This document shows positions 16,802 to 26,302 of a stretch of DNA of 64,000 nucleotides, in pieces. The notes below the pieces were generated by a model. The model searched no databases. It was not told the origin of the DNA and saw only the letters and a program-made list of their open reading frames with translations. Position numbers and translations under genes: made by a program. Origin of the DNA: Pseudomonadota bacterium (lineage in GTDB: Bacteria; Desulfobacterota; Binatia; Binatales; Binataceae). Positions within the stretch are counted from its first letter, which is position 1. Every line of letters begins with the position of its first letter. The stretch spans positions 62,001 to 126,000 of the forward strand of contig JAJPHZ010000035.1 of the NCBI GenBank assembly GCA_021325025.1, given 5' to 3'.

Positions 16802-17953
16802 ATGAGCGAAGCAGCCGATCAGGACATCCTTCAAACCCTGCGCCGGTTCGTTGAACAGGAGGTGATTCCCACGGCCTCCGATTTGGAGCATCGCGACGAA
16901 TACCCGCAGGCGCTGGTCGACATGATGAAGCAACTGGGGCTGTTTGGCGCCACGATTCCGGCCGAGTACGGCGGCCTGGGGCTCAGCTTTTCCACCTACG
17001 CGCGCATCATCGAGGAGCTGTCGCGCGGATGGATGAGCCTGTCGGGTGTGATCAACAGCCATCTGATCATGGCCTTCATCATCGCCAACGCCGGCACTCC
17101 CGAGCAGAAGGCGCGCTTCCTGCCCGCGATGGCCACCGGGGAGAAACGCGGCGGCCTGGCGCTGACCGAGCCGCACGCGGGCAGCGACGTGCAGTCGATT
17201 CGCACCGTAGCCAAACGCGAGGGCGACAACTACATCCTGTCGGGCAGCAAGATGTTCATCACCAACGCGCGCCACGGCACGATGCTGGCGGTAGCGGCCA
17301 AGACCGATCCCAACGCCAAACCCGCTTATGCCGGGATCAGCATGTTCGCAGTGGAGAAGAACGAGCAGGGCCCCACCGTCAGCCGCAATCTGAAAAAGCT
17401 CGGCTACAAGGGTATCGATACGTGCGAGGTGCTGTTCGACAATCTCGCCGTGCCGGCCGCCAACCTAATCGGCGGCGAGCCGGGGATGGGATTCAAGCAG
17501 GTGATGTCGGCGCTGGAGGTCGGGCGCATCAACGTGGCGGCGCGCGCGGTGGGCGTGGCGCAGGCCGCGTTCGAGACCGCGATTCGCTACTCCCAACAGC
17601 GCGTCGCGTTCGGCAAGCCGATCTGCCAGCATCAGGCGGTGCAGTTGATGCTCGCCGACATGGGCACGCGCCTGCAGGCGTCGCGCCTGCTGGTGCAGAA
17701 TGCTGCCGGGAAAAAGGACGCCGGTGAGCGATGCGATCTGGAGGCCGGGATGGCCAAGCTCTTTGCCTCCGAAGCGTGCGCCAAGATATCCATGGATGCG
17801 ATGCGCATCCTGGCCGGCTACGGCTACACGCAGGAATTCCCGGTCGAGCGCTTCTACCGCGACGCCCCGCTGATGATGATCGGCGAGGGCACCAACGAAA
17901 TCCAGTCGCTGGTAATCGCGCGCAACCTGCTGGAACGTTATCGGATTAACTGA
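16802..17953 (+). CDS. Acyl-CoA dehydrogenase
   Basis: 383 aa FAD enzyme of beta-oxidation. Visible: GGLALTEPHAGSDVQSI (FAD/substrate loop), MFITNARHG, the RVAFGKPI motif, LAGYGYTQEFPVERFYRD and the catalytic-base context MIGEGTNEIQ. An ATG at 16793 is in frame but its GGAG is directly adjacent; the ATG at 16802 has GGAG 9 bp upstream, so I start there. It is divergent from the MaoC gene with a 74-bp shared upstream region. Chain-length preference cannot be deduced. It is convergent with the TM2-domain gene. Confidence 0.92.
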   Translation: MSEAADQDILQTLRRFVEQEVIPTASDLEHRDEYPQALVDMMKQLGLFGATIPAEYGGLGLSFSTYARIIEELSRGWMSLSGVINSHLIMAFIIANAGTPEQKARFLPAMATGEKRGGLALTEPHAGSDVQSIRTVAKREGDNYILSGSKMFITNARHGTMLAVAAKTDPNAKPAYAGISMFAVEKNEQGPTVSRNLKKLGYKGIDTCEVLFDNLAVPAANLIGGEPGMGFKQVMSALEVGRINVAARAVGVAQAAFETAIRYSQQRVAFGKPICQHQAVQLMLADMGTRLQASRLLVQNAAGKKDAGERCDLEAGMAKLFASEACAKISMDAMRILAGYGYTQEFPVERFYRDAPLMMIGEGTNEIQSLVIARNLLERYRIN

Positions 17954-18049
17954 AACCGCAAGGCGTGGAACGAATCAACTCAGCCCGTTTCAAGCTGCCG
18001 AGCAGAGCGATAGTTCGCGCTCGATAACCGCAACATTTGGCGGATGGGC

Positions 18050-18415
18050 TCACGCGCTGCCGGGACCGGAAACCGGCTCCTCCCACACCACCAGCCGGTA
18101 GCCCAGGTAGTCGCGGAAGCGGCCGGTGGCGATTACGATCAGATCGACGAGCCAGCCGATGCCGAAGATGCCGCCGGTTATCAGCCATAGAATGCCGGTC
18201 GCGATCTTGCCGACGTAGAAGCGATGAATGCCGAGATAGCCCGCAAAGAAGCACAGCAGCAGCGCTACCAGACCGGAGTAGGCGGAAACCGGCTCGTCGG
18301 GATCAAAGCGGGGCGGGCGGTAGAAACGGCCCACCGGGTGGCCGCAGCGGTTGCAATAGACTGCGTCGGGGAGCAGTTGCGCTCCGCATCGTTGACATGA
18401 CCCGGGTTGGCTCAT
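18050..18415 (-). CDS. Zinc-ribbon and TM2-domain membrane protein
   Basis: 121 aa. The N terminus holds a four-Cys zinc ribbon (CQRCG at the start, then CNRCGHPVG), followed by a TM2 domain: VALLLCFFAGYLGIHRFYVGK, then a second hydrophobic segment and GIGWLVDLIVI. The central GxxGxHRFYxG motif is diagnostic. Such proteins are common and of unknown function. It follows the acyl-CoA dehydrogenase gene by 27 bp on the same strand and may simply ride on that operon. Confidence 0.85.
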   Translation of the reverse strand: MSQPGSCQRCGAQLLPDAVYCNRCGHPVGRFYRPPRFDPDEPVSAYSGLVALLLCFFAGYLGIHRFYVGKIATGILWLITGGIFGIGWLVDLIVIATGRFRDYLGYRLVVWEEPVSGPGSA

Positions 18416-18442
18416 CGGCTTTGCGCCACCCGGCCGGCGGGC

Positions 18443-19600
18443 TTAGTCGGCCGAATAACCTTCCTTGAGCAGGGATTTGGCGATAATCATGCGCTGCACC
18501 TCGCTGGTCCCCTCTCCGATTTCGGCCAGCTTGGCGTCGCGCATGTAGCGCTCCATGGGAAAGTCCGTCACGTAGCCGTAGCCGCCGTGGATCTGCACCG
18601 CCTTGGTCGTGGTCCACATCGCGGTCTCTGAGGCGTACAGCTTGGCCATCGCGGCCTGCCGCCCGAACGGGCGCCCCTTGTCCTTGAGCGCTGCCGCCCG
18701 ATACAGCAGCATCCACGACGCCTCGATGCGGGTGGCCATGTCGGCCAGCATCCACTGAATCGCCTGCAAGTCCGCGATCGGCCGGCCGAACTGCCTGCGC
18801 TCCTTGGCATAGGCGGCGGCGTCCTCGAAGGCGCCGCGCGCGATTCCGATCGCAAAGCCGGCGATCCCGATCCGCCCGCCTTCCAGAACCTTCATCGCCT
18901 GCGTGTAGCCTTCCCCCGCCTTTCCGATCAGGTTGGCGGCAGGGATGCTGACGTTGTCGAGGATCACTTCGGCGGTGTCGGAGGCGCGCAGGCCAAGCTT
19001 TTCGATCTTCCTGCCGTTGCTCAGCCCGGGGGTGCCGCGATCAACGATGAAGGCGGAGATGCCGCCGCGGCGCGCGCTGCTATCGGTCACGGCCGTGACC
19101 ACGTATACGTCGGCAACGCTGCCGTTGGTGATGAACATCTTGCTGCCCGAAATCGTGTAACGATCGCCATCGCGCACCGCCCGCGTGCGCATCGCTGCCG
19201 CGTCGGAGCCGGAGCTGGGCTCGGTCAGGCACCATGCGCCGAGTTTCTTTCCCGCGATCATATCGGGCAGGTAGCGCTCGCGCTGCTCGTCGGAGGCAAA
19301 ACCCGCGATATGTCCGCACGACAGCGACATGTGGGCCGCGCAGGTCAGACCCACCGACGCGTCGAAGCGCGACAATCCCTCGACCACCAGCGCCTGCGCC
19401 AGCGTGTCGGCGCCGCCGCCGCCAAAGCGCTCGGGGAAGGAGACGCCGAGAAAGCCCAGTGCCCCGATTTTTTCGATGACGTCGCGCGGGAAATGCCCGC
19501 TCTTATCCCAGTGCGCGCAATGGGGCTTGATTTCGCGCTCGGCGAAGTTCGCCACCGTGTCGCGAATCTGGCGATGCTCCTGGTCCAGTTCGAAGTTCAT
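18443..19600 (-). CDS. Acyl-CoA dehydrogenase (downstream of the mutase genes)
   Basis: 385 aa, full-length. Motifs: GAWCLTEPSSGSDAAAMRT, SKMFITNGSVADVYVV, ERRQFGRPIADLQAIQWMLADMAT, IHGGYGYVTDFPMERYMRD and IGEGTSEVQRM with the catalytic Glu. The sequence type resembles short- and branched-chain acyl-CoA dehydrogenases. It is the last enzyme gene of the set acyl-CoA dehydrogenase, mutase large subunit, mutase small subunit, acyl-CoA dehydrogenase, 81 bp after the small subunit. This context supports butyryl-CoA or isobutyryl-CoA oxidation; that is inference. Confidence 0.92.
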   Translation of the reverse strand: MNFELDQEHRQIRDTVANFAEREIKPHCAHWDKSGHFPRDVIEKIGALGFLGVSFPERFGGGGADTLAQALVVEGLSRFDASVGLTCAAHMSLSCGHIAGFASDEQRERYLPDMIAGKKLGAWCLTEPSSGSDAAAMRTRAVRDGDRYTISGSKMFITNGSVADVYVVTAVTDSSARRGGISAFIVDRGTPGLSNGRKIEKLGLRASDTAEVILDNVSIPAANLIGKAGEGYTQAMKVLEGGRIGIAGFAIGIARGAFEDAAAYAKERRQFGRPIADLQAIQWMLADMATRIEASWMLLYRAAALKDKGRPFGRQAAMAKLYASETAMWTTTKAVQIHGGYGYVTDFPMERYMRDAKLAEIGEGTSEVQRMIIAKSLLKEGYSAD

Positions 19601-19681
19601 GAGGCAAAAGGCGCCCGAACAGTAACGTGGGCCCTCATCCTGACCCGTTTGGCGATCATCAGGAGGGGAAAGAAGACCGGT

Positions 19682-20086
19682 TCATTGGCGCGGATGGATG
19701 TTGTCGCGCACCCATTTGACAATGTCCTCGGTGGACGCGCCGGGAGTGAAAATCTCCTTGACGCCCATCGCCTTGAGCCGGGCGGCATCGTCGTCGGGGA
19801 TGATGCCGCCGCCGAACACCGCAACGTCTTCGGCGCCCTTCTCCTTGAGCAGCCGCAAGATCTCGGGAAACAGCGTCATGTGCGCGCCCGACAGCACGCT
19901 AAGCCCGACCGCGTCGGCGTCTTCCTGGATCACCGTTTCGGCGATCATCTCGGGCGTCTGATGCAGGCCGGTGTAGATCACCTCGAAGCCGCCGTCGCGC
20001 AGGGCGCGCGCGATAATCTTGGCGCCGCGATCGTGGCCGTCCAGGCCCGGCTTCGCCACCACTATTCTGATTCTCTTTTCAGCCAT
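19682..20086 (-). CDS. B12-binding small subunit of an acyl-CoA mutase
   Basis: 134 aa cobalamin-binding domain. The DxHxxG motif that provides the lower axial His is visible (D16, H18, G21 in GLDGHDRG), followed by the SxL signature (VGLSVLSG) and the GG motif ([12 protein letters not shown]). The length fits the separate small subunit of isobutyryl-CoA or 2-hydroxyisobutyryl-CoA mutases (about 136 aa) rather than the fused C-terminal half of classical methylmalonyl-CoA mutase. It pairs with the large subunit 150 bp upstream. Its ribosome binding site lies in the 3' arm of a perfect hairpin. Confidence 0.9.
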   Translation of the reverse strand: MAEKRIRIVVAKPGLDGHDRGAKIIARALRDGGFEVIYTGLHQTPEMIAETVIQEDADAVGLSVLSGAHMTLFPEILRLLKEKGAEDVAVFGGGIIPDDDAARLKAMGVKEIFTPGASTEDIVKWVRDNIHPRQ

Positions 20087-20092
20087 ACTTTG

Positions 20093-20215
20093 TGTTCCCT
20101 CTCCTTTCAGGAGAGGGCGAGGGAGAGGTTAGCTGTCCGCCGGCTCCCTCGCATTAACTCCGAGTGATGCTTCAAGCCTCCCAGTCACCCTCCCCGGCCA
20201 GGGAGAGGGAGCAAG
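20093..20215. repeat. Inverted pair of REP-like palindromes in the mutase spacer
   Basis: Two related units face each other. Unit 1 (20097-20117) is CCCTCTCCT-TTC-AGGAGAGGG, a perfect 9-bp stem, followed by a further CGAGGGAGAGG. Unit 2 (about 20187-20212), read on the minus strand, is CCCTCTCCCTGGCCGGGGAG with a similar tail. The wording resembles the CCCTCTCC/GGAGAGGG type of dispersed repetitive palindromes seen in many proteobacterial intergenic regions. On the minus strand the 3' arm of unit 1 contains the GGAGAGGG that would serve as Shine-Dalgarno of the small-subunit gene. Confidence 0.55.
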
Positions 20216-20235
20216 CAATGCATATGCCCATAAAC

Positions 20236-21870
20236 TTACAACCAGCCCGGATCCTTGTAGACGCCGAACTCGGTGCGGAATACGTCGCTGATCTCGCCGA
20301 CCGTGGCTTCGCGGCGCACCGCCTCGCAGATCGGTTCCATCAGGTTTTCGCCCGACCGGCAGGCTTCGGCGACCCGGCGCAGCGCCTCCTTGACGGCGGC
20401 CCAGTTGCGCTGCTGCTTCATCCTGCGCACACGCTGGACCTGCTTTTCCTCCAGCGCGTGGTCGATCTTCAGCGTCGGGATCGGGATCTCCTCGGGCACG
20501 GTGTACTTGTTGACACCGACCACGGTCTTGACCCGCTCTTCGAGCTGGCGCTGGTAATGGAAGGCGGCGTCGGCGATTTCGCGCTGCGGATAGCCGGTGT
20601 CGATGGCGCGGATCATCCCGCCCATCTCGTCGATCTTGCGGATGTATTCCAGCGCCTCGTGTTCCATCCGATCGGTCAGCGCCTCGACTGCGTAGCTGCC
20701 GCCCAGCGGGTCGATAGTGTTGGCGACGCCGCTTTCTTCGGCGATGATCTGCTGGGTACGCAGCGCCACCATCACCGCGCCCTCGGTGGGCAGCGCCAGC
20801 GTCTCGTCCATCGAATTGGTGTGCAGCGACTGCACCCCGCCCAGCACGCCGGCCAGCGCCTGGATCGCGACGCGCACGATGTTGTTGAGCGGCTGCTGCG
20901 CGGTAAGCGACGCGCCCGCGGTCTGGGCGTGCGTGCGCAGCAGCATCGAGCGCTCCGACTTGGCGTGGAAGCGCTCCTTCATCAGCCGCGCCCAGATGCG
21001 GCGCGCGGCGCGCAGCTTGGCCACCTCTTCCAGGAAGTCGTTGTGCAGGTTGAAAAAGAACGACAGGCGCGGTGCGAAGTCGTCGATATCAAGGCCGCGC
21101 CGCAGTGCCTCCTCGACGTAGCAAATTCCGTCTGCAAGTGTGAATGCCAGTTCCTGCACGGCGGTCGAGCCGGCTTCGCGGATGTGATAGCCGGAGATCG
21201 ACACCGGATGCCATCGCGGGACCTTGCGGGCGCAGAACTCGATCATGTCGGTGACGATGCGCACCGCGGGGCGCGGCGGACAGATCCATTCCTTTTGCGC
21301 GATGTACTCCTTGAGCATGTCGTTTTGGATCGTGCCGCCCACGCGCTCCCACGGCACGCCCTGGCGCTCGGCGTTAACCAGGTACATCGCCAGCAGGATC
21401 GACGCCGAACAGTTGACGGTCATCGAGGTGGTCACCTTGTCGACCGGGATGCGGTCGAACAGGCGCGCCATGTCGTGAATCGACGTCACCGACACTCCCT
21501 CACGTCCGACCTCGCCGCGGGCGCGTTCGTGGTCGGCGTCGTAGCCCATCAGGGTGGGCATGTCGAAGGCGGTGGACAGGCCGTCCTGGCCCTGGCTGAG
21601 CAGGAAGTGGAAGCGCGCATTGGTATCCTCGGCCAGACCGAAGCCGGCGAACTGGCGCATCGTCCACAGCCGGCCGCGATACATCGAGCCGTACACGCCG
21701 CGCGTATAGGGATATTCGCCCGGATAGCCGATGTCGCGCTCGAAGTCGCGGGTCACGTCCTGCGGACCGTAAACCGGCTCCACCTCCATGTCGGACACGG
21801 TAGAGAAACGCGCCGGACGCTCGGCGGCCTGCTTGTAGGTCTCCCGAAGCCACTGTTCCCTGGTTCTCAT
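20236..21870 (-). CDS. icmA: Acyl-CoA mutase large subunit, isobutyryl-CoA mutase-like
   Basis: 544 aa catalytic (TIM-barrel) subunit of the methylmalonyl-CoA mutase family. It shares TIQND (Q182), SGYHIREAG (H229), [26 protein letters not shown] and VGVNKY. Two substrate-specificity positions differ from methylmalonyl-CoA mutase: the Tyr of RQYAGF is F74 (MRQFAGF) and the carboxylate-binding Arg, ten residues after the Gln of TIQND, is Q192 (KEYIAQKEW). Phe plus Gln is the published isobutyryl-CoA mutase pair; the spacing Q192-H229 equals Arg207-His244 of the Propionibacterium enzyme. It lacks its own B12 domain, which is encoded just downstream. The upstream acyl-CoA dehydrogenase ends 7 bp away, so they form one operon. 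Expected reaction: isobutyryl-CoA to butyryl-CoA, or a related branched acyl-CoA. Confidence 0.88.
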   Translation of the reverse strand: MRTREQWLRETYKQAAERPARFSTVSDMEVEPVYGPQDVTRDFERDIGYPGEYPYTRGVYGSMYRGRLWTMRQFAGFGLAEDTNARFHFLLSQGQDGLSTAFDMPTLMGYDADHERARGEVGREGVSVTSIHDMARLFDRIPVDKVTTSMTVNCSASILLAMYLVNAERQGVPWERVGGTIQNDMLKEYIAQKEWICPPRPAVRIVTDMIEFCARKVPRWHPVSISGYHIREAGSTAVQELAFTLADGICYVEEALRRGLDIDDFAPRLSFFFNLHNDFLEEVAKLRAARRIWARLMKERFHAKSERSMLLRTHAQTAGASLTAQQPLNNIVRVAIQALAGVLGGVQSLHTNSMDETLALPTEGAVMVALRTQQIIAEESGVANTIDPLGGSYAVEALTDRMEHEALEYIRKIDEMGGMIRAIDTGYPQREIADAAFHYQRQLEERVKTVVGVNKYTVPEEIPIPTLKIDHALEEKQVQRVRRMKQQRNWAAVKEALRRVAEACRSGENLMEPICEAVRREATVGEISDVFRTEFGVYKDPGWL

Positions 21871-21877
21871 GTTGTGC

Positions 21878-23023
21878 TCACCTTTGTCCCAGCACCTGAC
21901 CTGCGATCACCAACCGCTGAATCTCGGATGTACCCTCGTAGATTTCGGTAATCTTGGCGTCGCGGAAAAACCGCTCCACCTTGAATTCCTTTGTATACCC
22001 GTAACCGCCGTGAATCTGCACCGCCTCGGTGGCCGCCCTCATCGCGGTCTCCGCGGCGAACAGCTTCGCCATCGCGGATTCCTTGGTATGCGTCCTGCCG
22101 GCATCCTTGAGCGAGGCGGCCTGCAACGTCAGCAAACGAGCCGCGTCGACCTCCACCGCCATGTCGGCCAGCTTCCACTGGATGGCCTGGAAGCCGGCGA
22201 TCGGACTGCCGAAGGCGCGCCGCTCGCCGGCGTACTTCAGCGACGCCTCCAGCGCCGCGCGCGCGATTCCTACGGCCTGGGCCGCGATGCCGATCCGTCC
22301 GCCGTCCAGCGTCTTCATCGCCACCTTGAAGCCCTGCCCTTCCTGGGTCAACAGACAGTCGGCCGGCACCCGCAAGTCGGAAAAGCTGAGCTGCGCGCTG
22401 TGCGCGCCGTGGATTCCCATCTTGTCTTCGTTGCGGACCACCTGCCATCCGGGAGTCGTGGTATCGACAATAAAGGCGCTGATGCCGCGATGGCCCGCGG
22501 CGGGGTCGGTCATTGCGAACACGATCGCCACCGACGCCTGCGGGCCGTTGGTAATAAAGTTCTTGGTGCCGTTGATCACATAGCAGTCGCCGTCGCGCAC
22601 GGCGCGGGTCTTCTGTCCGGCGGCGTCGGAGCCGGCCTGCGGTTCGGTCAGCGCGAAGCATCCGATGTGCCTGCCCGCCGCCATCGCGGGCAGAAAACGC
22701 CGCTTCTGCGCTTCGGTGCCAAGCCCCAGGATCGGCCACATCCCAAGCGAGGAATGGGCGGAGACGATCACGCCGGTGGCCGCGCATTGCACCGAGATCT
22801 CCTCGATCGCCAGCGCGTAGCTGACGTGATCCATCCCGGCACCGCCGTAGGTTTCGGGCACGAAAATGCCCATAATCCCCAACTCGCCCAGTTCCTTTAC
22901 GATCTGCGCGGGAAACTGGTGAGTGCGGTCTGTTTCGACCCCCGCCGCATCCAGACGCTCGGCGGCAAAGCGGCGCACCATGTCGCGCACGCGCAGCTGG
23001 CTATCGGTCAGTTCAAGGTCCAT
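21878..23023 (-). CDS. Acyl-CoA dehydrogenase (first gene of the mutase operon)
   Basis: 381 aa from the ATG at 23023 ([19 protein letters not shown]). Motifs: [79 protein letters not shown] and [12 protein letters not shown], with the catalytic Glu. It reads like butyryl-CoA/short-chain acyl-CoA dehydrogenases. It is 7 bp upstream of the mutase large subunit. That position would let it oxidise the mutase product (butyryl-CoA) to crotonyl-CoA for the crotonase encoded upstream; pathway placement is inference. Confidence 0.92.
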   Translation of the reverse strand: MDLELTDSQLRVRDMVRRFAAERLDAAGVETDRTHQFPAQIVKELGELGIMGIFVPETYGGAGMDHVSYALAIEEISVQCAATGVIVSAHSSLGMWPILGLGTEAQKRRFLPAMAAGRHIGCFALTEPQAGSDAAGQKTRAVRDGDCYVINGTKNFITNGPQASVAIVFAMTDPAAGHRGISAFIVDTTTPGWQVVRNEDKMGIHGAHSAQLSFSDLRVPADCLLTQEGQGFKVAMKTLDGGRIGIAAQAVGIARAALEASLKYAGERRAFGSPIAGFQAIQWKLADMAVEVDAARLLTLQAASLKDAGRTHTKESAMAKLFAAETAMRAATEAVQIHGGYGYTKEFKVERFFRDAKITEIYEGTSEIQRLVIAGQVLGQR

Positions 23024-23184
23024 CCGTGGATATTTTACATGCAAACCAGGTTTGAAGCGCGAGGTACCGCCTCAGGCAAATCCGTACCGCAGTTGACCAT
23101 TCGCTCGCGTGAGGCCCCATGCGCGAGATGTAACAGTCACCGACATCCTAGCCCCCTCCCATAACTGAATAGGAGCAAGGATAC

Positions 23185-23217
23185 AAAAGGGCCTTTACCA
23201 CACTGATGGTGGTAGAG
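23185..23217 (-). terminator. Probable rho-independent terminator after the crotonase gene
   Basis: On the minus strand CTCTACCAC and GTGGTAAAG pair in 8 of 9 positions around a 7-nt loop and are followed by GCCC and TTTTG. It lies 29 bp beyond the stop codon of the enoyl-CoA hydratase gene and before the acyl-CoA dehydrogenase/mutase operon, separating the two transcripts. Confidence 0.5.
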
Positions 23218-23245
23218 GGGGCACATGGCGGACACCCGGCGGGAG

Positions 23246-24025
23246 CTATTTGCCCTGCCATTTGGGGTCGCGCTTTTCGACGAACGCCCGGGTGCCTTCG
23301 ACGCGATCGGCGCTGGCGAAGCAGACCCCGAACGCCTGCTGCTCCAGCTTCAGCCCGGCGTCCTCGGTCATCGTGGCGGCCGCGATCAGCGCGGCCTTGG
23401 CCTCACGCACCGTGATCGGCGACTTCGAGGCGATCTTCTCGGCGAGCTGGCGGGCGGCGGGGAGCAACTGATCGGGCGCGACGACCTGGTTTATCAGGCC
23501 CCATTCCAGCGCGGTCCGGGCGTCGATCATGTCGCCGGTCAGGATCAATTGGCGGGCGCGCGGATGGCCGATGCGGCGCGGCAGGCGCTGGGTGCCGCCG
23601 AAGCCCGGTATCAGGGCAAGGTTGATTTCCGGCTGGCCGAAGCGTGCCTTGTCGCTGGCGACGATCATGTCGCACGCCATCGCCAGCTCCAATCCGCCGC
23701 CCAGCGCAAAGCCGTTGACGGCGGCGATAATCGGAATCGGCAGCTCTTCCATCGATTGCATTACGCGATGGCCCAGGCGGCAGAACTCCAGCCCCTCCAC
23801 CGTGGACATCTCCGTCATCGCGGCGATGTCAGCCCCGGCCACGAACGCCCGGTCGCCGGCGCCGGTGATGATCATGGCGCGCACGGCGGGGTCGTGGCGG
23901 ACGTCGCGCAACACCTGGGCCAGTTCCTCGACCACCCGCACGTTAAGGGCGTTGAGCGCCTTGGGACGGTTGACGGTGACCAGGGCGATCGGCGCCTTTT
24001 CGAAAATCAGGTTGGTAAGTTCCAC
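23246..24025 (-). CDS. Enoyl-CoA hydratase/isomerase (crotonase)
   Basis: 259 aa. Both catalytic glutamates of enoyl-CoA hydratase are present with the right 20-residue spacing: E113 (GGGLELAMACD) and E133 (GQPEINLALIPGFGGTQRL). The oxyanion loop is AFVAGADIAAM. I start at the GTG at 24025 because GGAGGAG lies about 8 bp upstream and the family sequence begins there (VELTNLIFEKAPIALVTVNRP); the frame is open about 30 codons further. It follows glpX by 55 bp. The product hydrates trans-2-enoyl-CoA, e.g. crotonyl-CoA, to the 3-hydroxyacyl-CoA. Confidence 0.9.
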   Translation of the reverse strand: MELTNLIFEKAPIALVTVNRPKALNALNVRVVEELAQVLRDVRHDPAVRAMIITGAGDRAFVAGADIAAMTEMSTVEGLEFCRLGHRVMQSMEELPIPIIAAVNGFALGGGLELAMACDMIVASDKARFGQPEINLALIPGFGGTQRLPRRIGHPRARQLILTGDMIDARTALEWGLINQVVAPDQLLPAARQLAEKIASKSPITVREAKAALIAAATMTEDAGLKLEQQAFGVCFASADRVEGTRAFVEKRDPKWQGK

Positions 24026-24080
24026 GGCTGTGGGCTCCTCCGCTGTGATCCAAACCATGCCCGCCGCAGCGGGCCGGGCC

Positions 24081-25034
24081 TCAGTACTCGGGTTTGAAGT
24101 CGAAGTGATGGATGGCATTGATGAAGCGCACGGTGCGGGTCTTGGAGCGCATCACGACGCTGTTGGTGAGCGCGCCGCCGGAAAAAAATCGCACCCCGCG
24201 CAGATAGTCGCCGGTGGTCACGCCGGTGGCGGCGAACATCACGTTGTCGCCGGCGATTTCCTCCAGCGTGTAGCGCCGGTTGAGGTCGAGGATGCCGGCG
24301 GCCAGGCACTGCTCGGCTTCCTGCTCGTTGCGCGGCTTGAGCCGGCATTGCATGTCGCCGCCCGCCGAGCGAATCGCGGCCGCGGCCAGCACGCCCTGAT
24401 GAGCGCCGCCGATGCCGATCAGCATATCGATTTCGCTCTCCGGATGGGTCGTGGCGAGCGCGGCCGACAGGTCGCCCGCCGACAGCAGCTTGATTCCGGC
24501 GCCTGCACGCCGCACTTCGGCGACCAGCGCCTCATGACGCGGGCGGTCGAGGATCGCAACCCGCAGATCCTCGACGTAAACCTTTTTGGCTTCGGCCAGT
24601 GCACGCAGATTGTCGGTGGGCGAGCGGTCCAAATCGATCACGCCGCGGCCGATCGGTCCCACGGCGATCTTCTCCATGTAAGTGTTGGGGCATTGCAGCA
24701 GTTTGCCCCGTTCCACCATCGCAATGCACGACAGGGCGTTGGGACCGCCGGTGGCACAAATCAGCGGCCCTTCCAGCGCATCCACCGCGACGTCAACCTC
24801 GGGGCCCGATCCCACGCCGACGATTTGCCCGGTGTAGAGCAGGTCGGTCTCGCCCTCCTCACCCTCGCCGATCACGATCTTGCCGTCAACGCTGATCGAA
24901 TTGAGCGCGTTGCGCATCGCTTCGCCCGCGGTGCGGTCGGCCAGACGCTCGTCGCCCTTGCCGATCAGACGGCCAACCGCCAACGCGGCAGCTTCGGTCG
25001 CGCGAACAACTTCCAGAGCAAGATTTCGATCCAC
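24081..25034 (-). CDS. glpX: Class II fructose-1,6-bisphosphatase
   Basis: 317 aa, the normal GlpX length. Landmarks are GRLIGKGDERLADRTAGEAM, DGKIVIGEGEEGE (metal-binding Asp/Glu), VDALEGPLICATGGPNALS, NTYMEKIAVGP and GIGGAHQGVLAAAAIR. It dephosphorylates fructose-1,6-bisphosphate in gluconeogenesis, which fits growth on acids and fats. The GTG start at 25034 is preceded by GGGGGAG; the open frame continues upstream but only the part from this codon is family-like. It lies 47 bp downstream of the ApgM-like gene, at the end of or just after the threonine operon. Confidence 0.95.
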   Translation of the reverse strand: MDRNLALEVVRATEAAALAVGRLIGKGDERLADRTAGEAMRNALNSISVDGKIVIGEGEEGETDLLYTGQIVGVGSGPEVDVAVDALEGPLICATGGPNALSCIAMVERGKLLQCPNTYMEKIAVGPIGRGVIDLDRSPTDNLRALAEAKKVYVEDLRVAILDRPRHEALVAEVRRAGAGIKLLSAGDLSAALATTHPESEIDMLIGIGGAHQGVLAAAAIRSAGGDMQCRLKPRNEQEAEQCLAAGILDLNRRYTLEEIAGDNVMFAATGVTTGDYLRGVRFFSGGALTNSVVMRSKTRTVRFINAIHHFDFKPEY

Positions 25035-25081
25035 CTGGACTCCCCCGAGAGAAACGCCGATACCGGGATTCCTGTTGTGCC

Positions 25082-26302
25082 CTAGGCCGACGGTTTTTGA
25101 AAGAGCCGTGCGATAAGACCGTGCCCGTCGGCCACGATCAAGCCGCTGGCGGCGGCATCCGCCTCGGTGTAGCGCCGGCTGGCGGCTGGCGGATGCCCAA
25201 GGGCCTTGTCGGAAACCATAGCAAACGGAACCGGCTCGTTCGAGTGTGTTTTCAGCTTGCATGGCGTGGCGTGGTCGGGCATCAGCAGGATGCGGTAGTC
25301 GCCCAGGCGCGGCAGTCCGTCGAGCAGCGTGCCCAGCACCAACTCGTCGATTCGCTCGATCGCCTCGACCTTGAGGTCGGCGCGCCCCATGTGGGCAGCC
25401 TCGTCAGGCGCCTCGACATGAACCAGCAGGAAGTCGCGATGGCGCAGCGCATCAAGTCCATAGCGCCCCTTGGCGCCGTAATCGGTGTCGAGAAAGCCGG
25501 TCGCGCCGGGCACCTTGATCACTTCAAGCCCGGCCAGACGGCCCAAGCCGTTGACCAGGTCGACGGCGGAAATCACCGCGCCGTCGGCACCAAAGCGCTG
25601 ACGCAGCGTCGGCACTGCCGGCCGCTTGCCCTGACCCCAAAACCACACCGACGTCGCCGCGGGCTTGCCGGACGCGCGGCGCGCCTGATTGATCGGATGG
25701 CGCGACAGGATGTCGGCCGCCTGGGCCATCAGCCCGCGCAATCGCTCCGCGCCTTCGCCTTTGGGCAGATACTCGGCGACCGGTTTGTCGGTGATGTCGT
25801 GGGGCGGCGTGAGTGCGGTGTCAACCGGACCGCCGTGCCAAATCATGATGTGGCGGTAGCTGACACCGGCGTGAAACTCGAATTCGTGGCCGCCCAGATT
25901 CCTACTGAGGTCGGCGACGATCTCGCTTGCCTCTGCGCTGCTGATGTGACCGGCGGTGAAGTCGCCCATCACGGTGGCGCCGTCCGCGGCCGGGGTGAGG
26001 GTAACCAGATTCATGCGGAAGATGACATCGTCGGGACCCGCATCCAGACCCATGCTGGCGGCTTCGATCGGCGCACGTCCGGTATGGTAGCGCAGCGGAT
26101 CGTAGCCAAGCATCGTCATGGTGCCGACGTCGCTGCCCGGCGGCATACCGTTGGGAATCGTCGCGACCAGGCCCAATTCGCCGCAGGCCGCGATGCGATC
26201 CATGTTGGGCTTGCGCGCCGCCTCAAGCGGCGTCTTGCCGCCCAGCTCCGGACACGGCCAGTCCGCCATCCCGTCTCCGTGGACGATCACGTACTTCATC
26301 AT
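25082..26302 (-). CDS. ApgM-like phosphotransferase, probable homoserine kinase
   Basis: 406 aa of the alkaline-phosphatase superfamily, cofactor-independent phosphoglycerate mutase (archaeal type) branch. Visible are [12 protein letters not shown] (metal Asp), [16 protein letters not shown] with the nucleophilic Ser, [33 protein letters not shown] and the late [13 protein letters not shown]. This is the TIGR02535-type group proposed to act as homoserine kinase because it clusters with threonine genes. Here it follows thrC with an ATGA overlap, in the order hom-thrC-this gene, and no ThrB-type kinase is nearby. Homoserine kinase is therefore the better guess than phosphoglycerate mutase, without biochemical proof. 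Confidence 0.88.
   Translation of the reverse strand: MMKYVIVHGDGMADWPCPELGGKTPLEAARKPNMDRIAACGELGLVATIPNGMPPGSDVGTMTMLGYDPLRYHTGRAPIEAASMGLDAGPDDVIFRMNLVTLTPAADGATVMGDFTAGHISSAEASEIVADLSRNLGGHEFEFHAGVSYRHIMIWHGGPVDTALTPPHDITDKPVAEYLPKGEGAERLRGLMAQAADILSRHPINQARRASGKPAATSVWFWGQGKRPAVPTLRQRFGADGAVISAVDLVNGLGRLAGLEVIKVPGATGFLDTDYGAKGRYGLDALRHRDFLLVHVEAPDEAAHMGRADLKVEAIERIDELVLGTLLDGLPRLGDYRILLMPDHATPCKLKTHSNEPVPFAMVSDKALGHPPAASRRYTEADAAASGLIVADGHGLIARLFQKPSA

Noticed and set aside
19621..19681. Third REP-like unit near CCCTCATCCTGACCC
   Set aside because: Only a short part resembles the repeat and no clear stem forms, so it is not called.
20164..21951. A 595-codon open frame on the plus strand
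   Set aside because: Antisense to the mutase large subunit; His/Arg/Asp-rich composition typical of shadow frames and no ribosome binding site.
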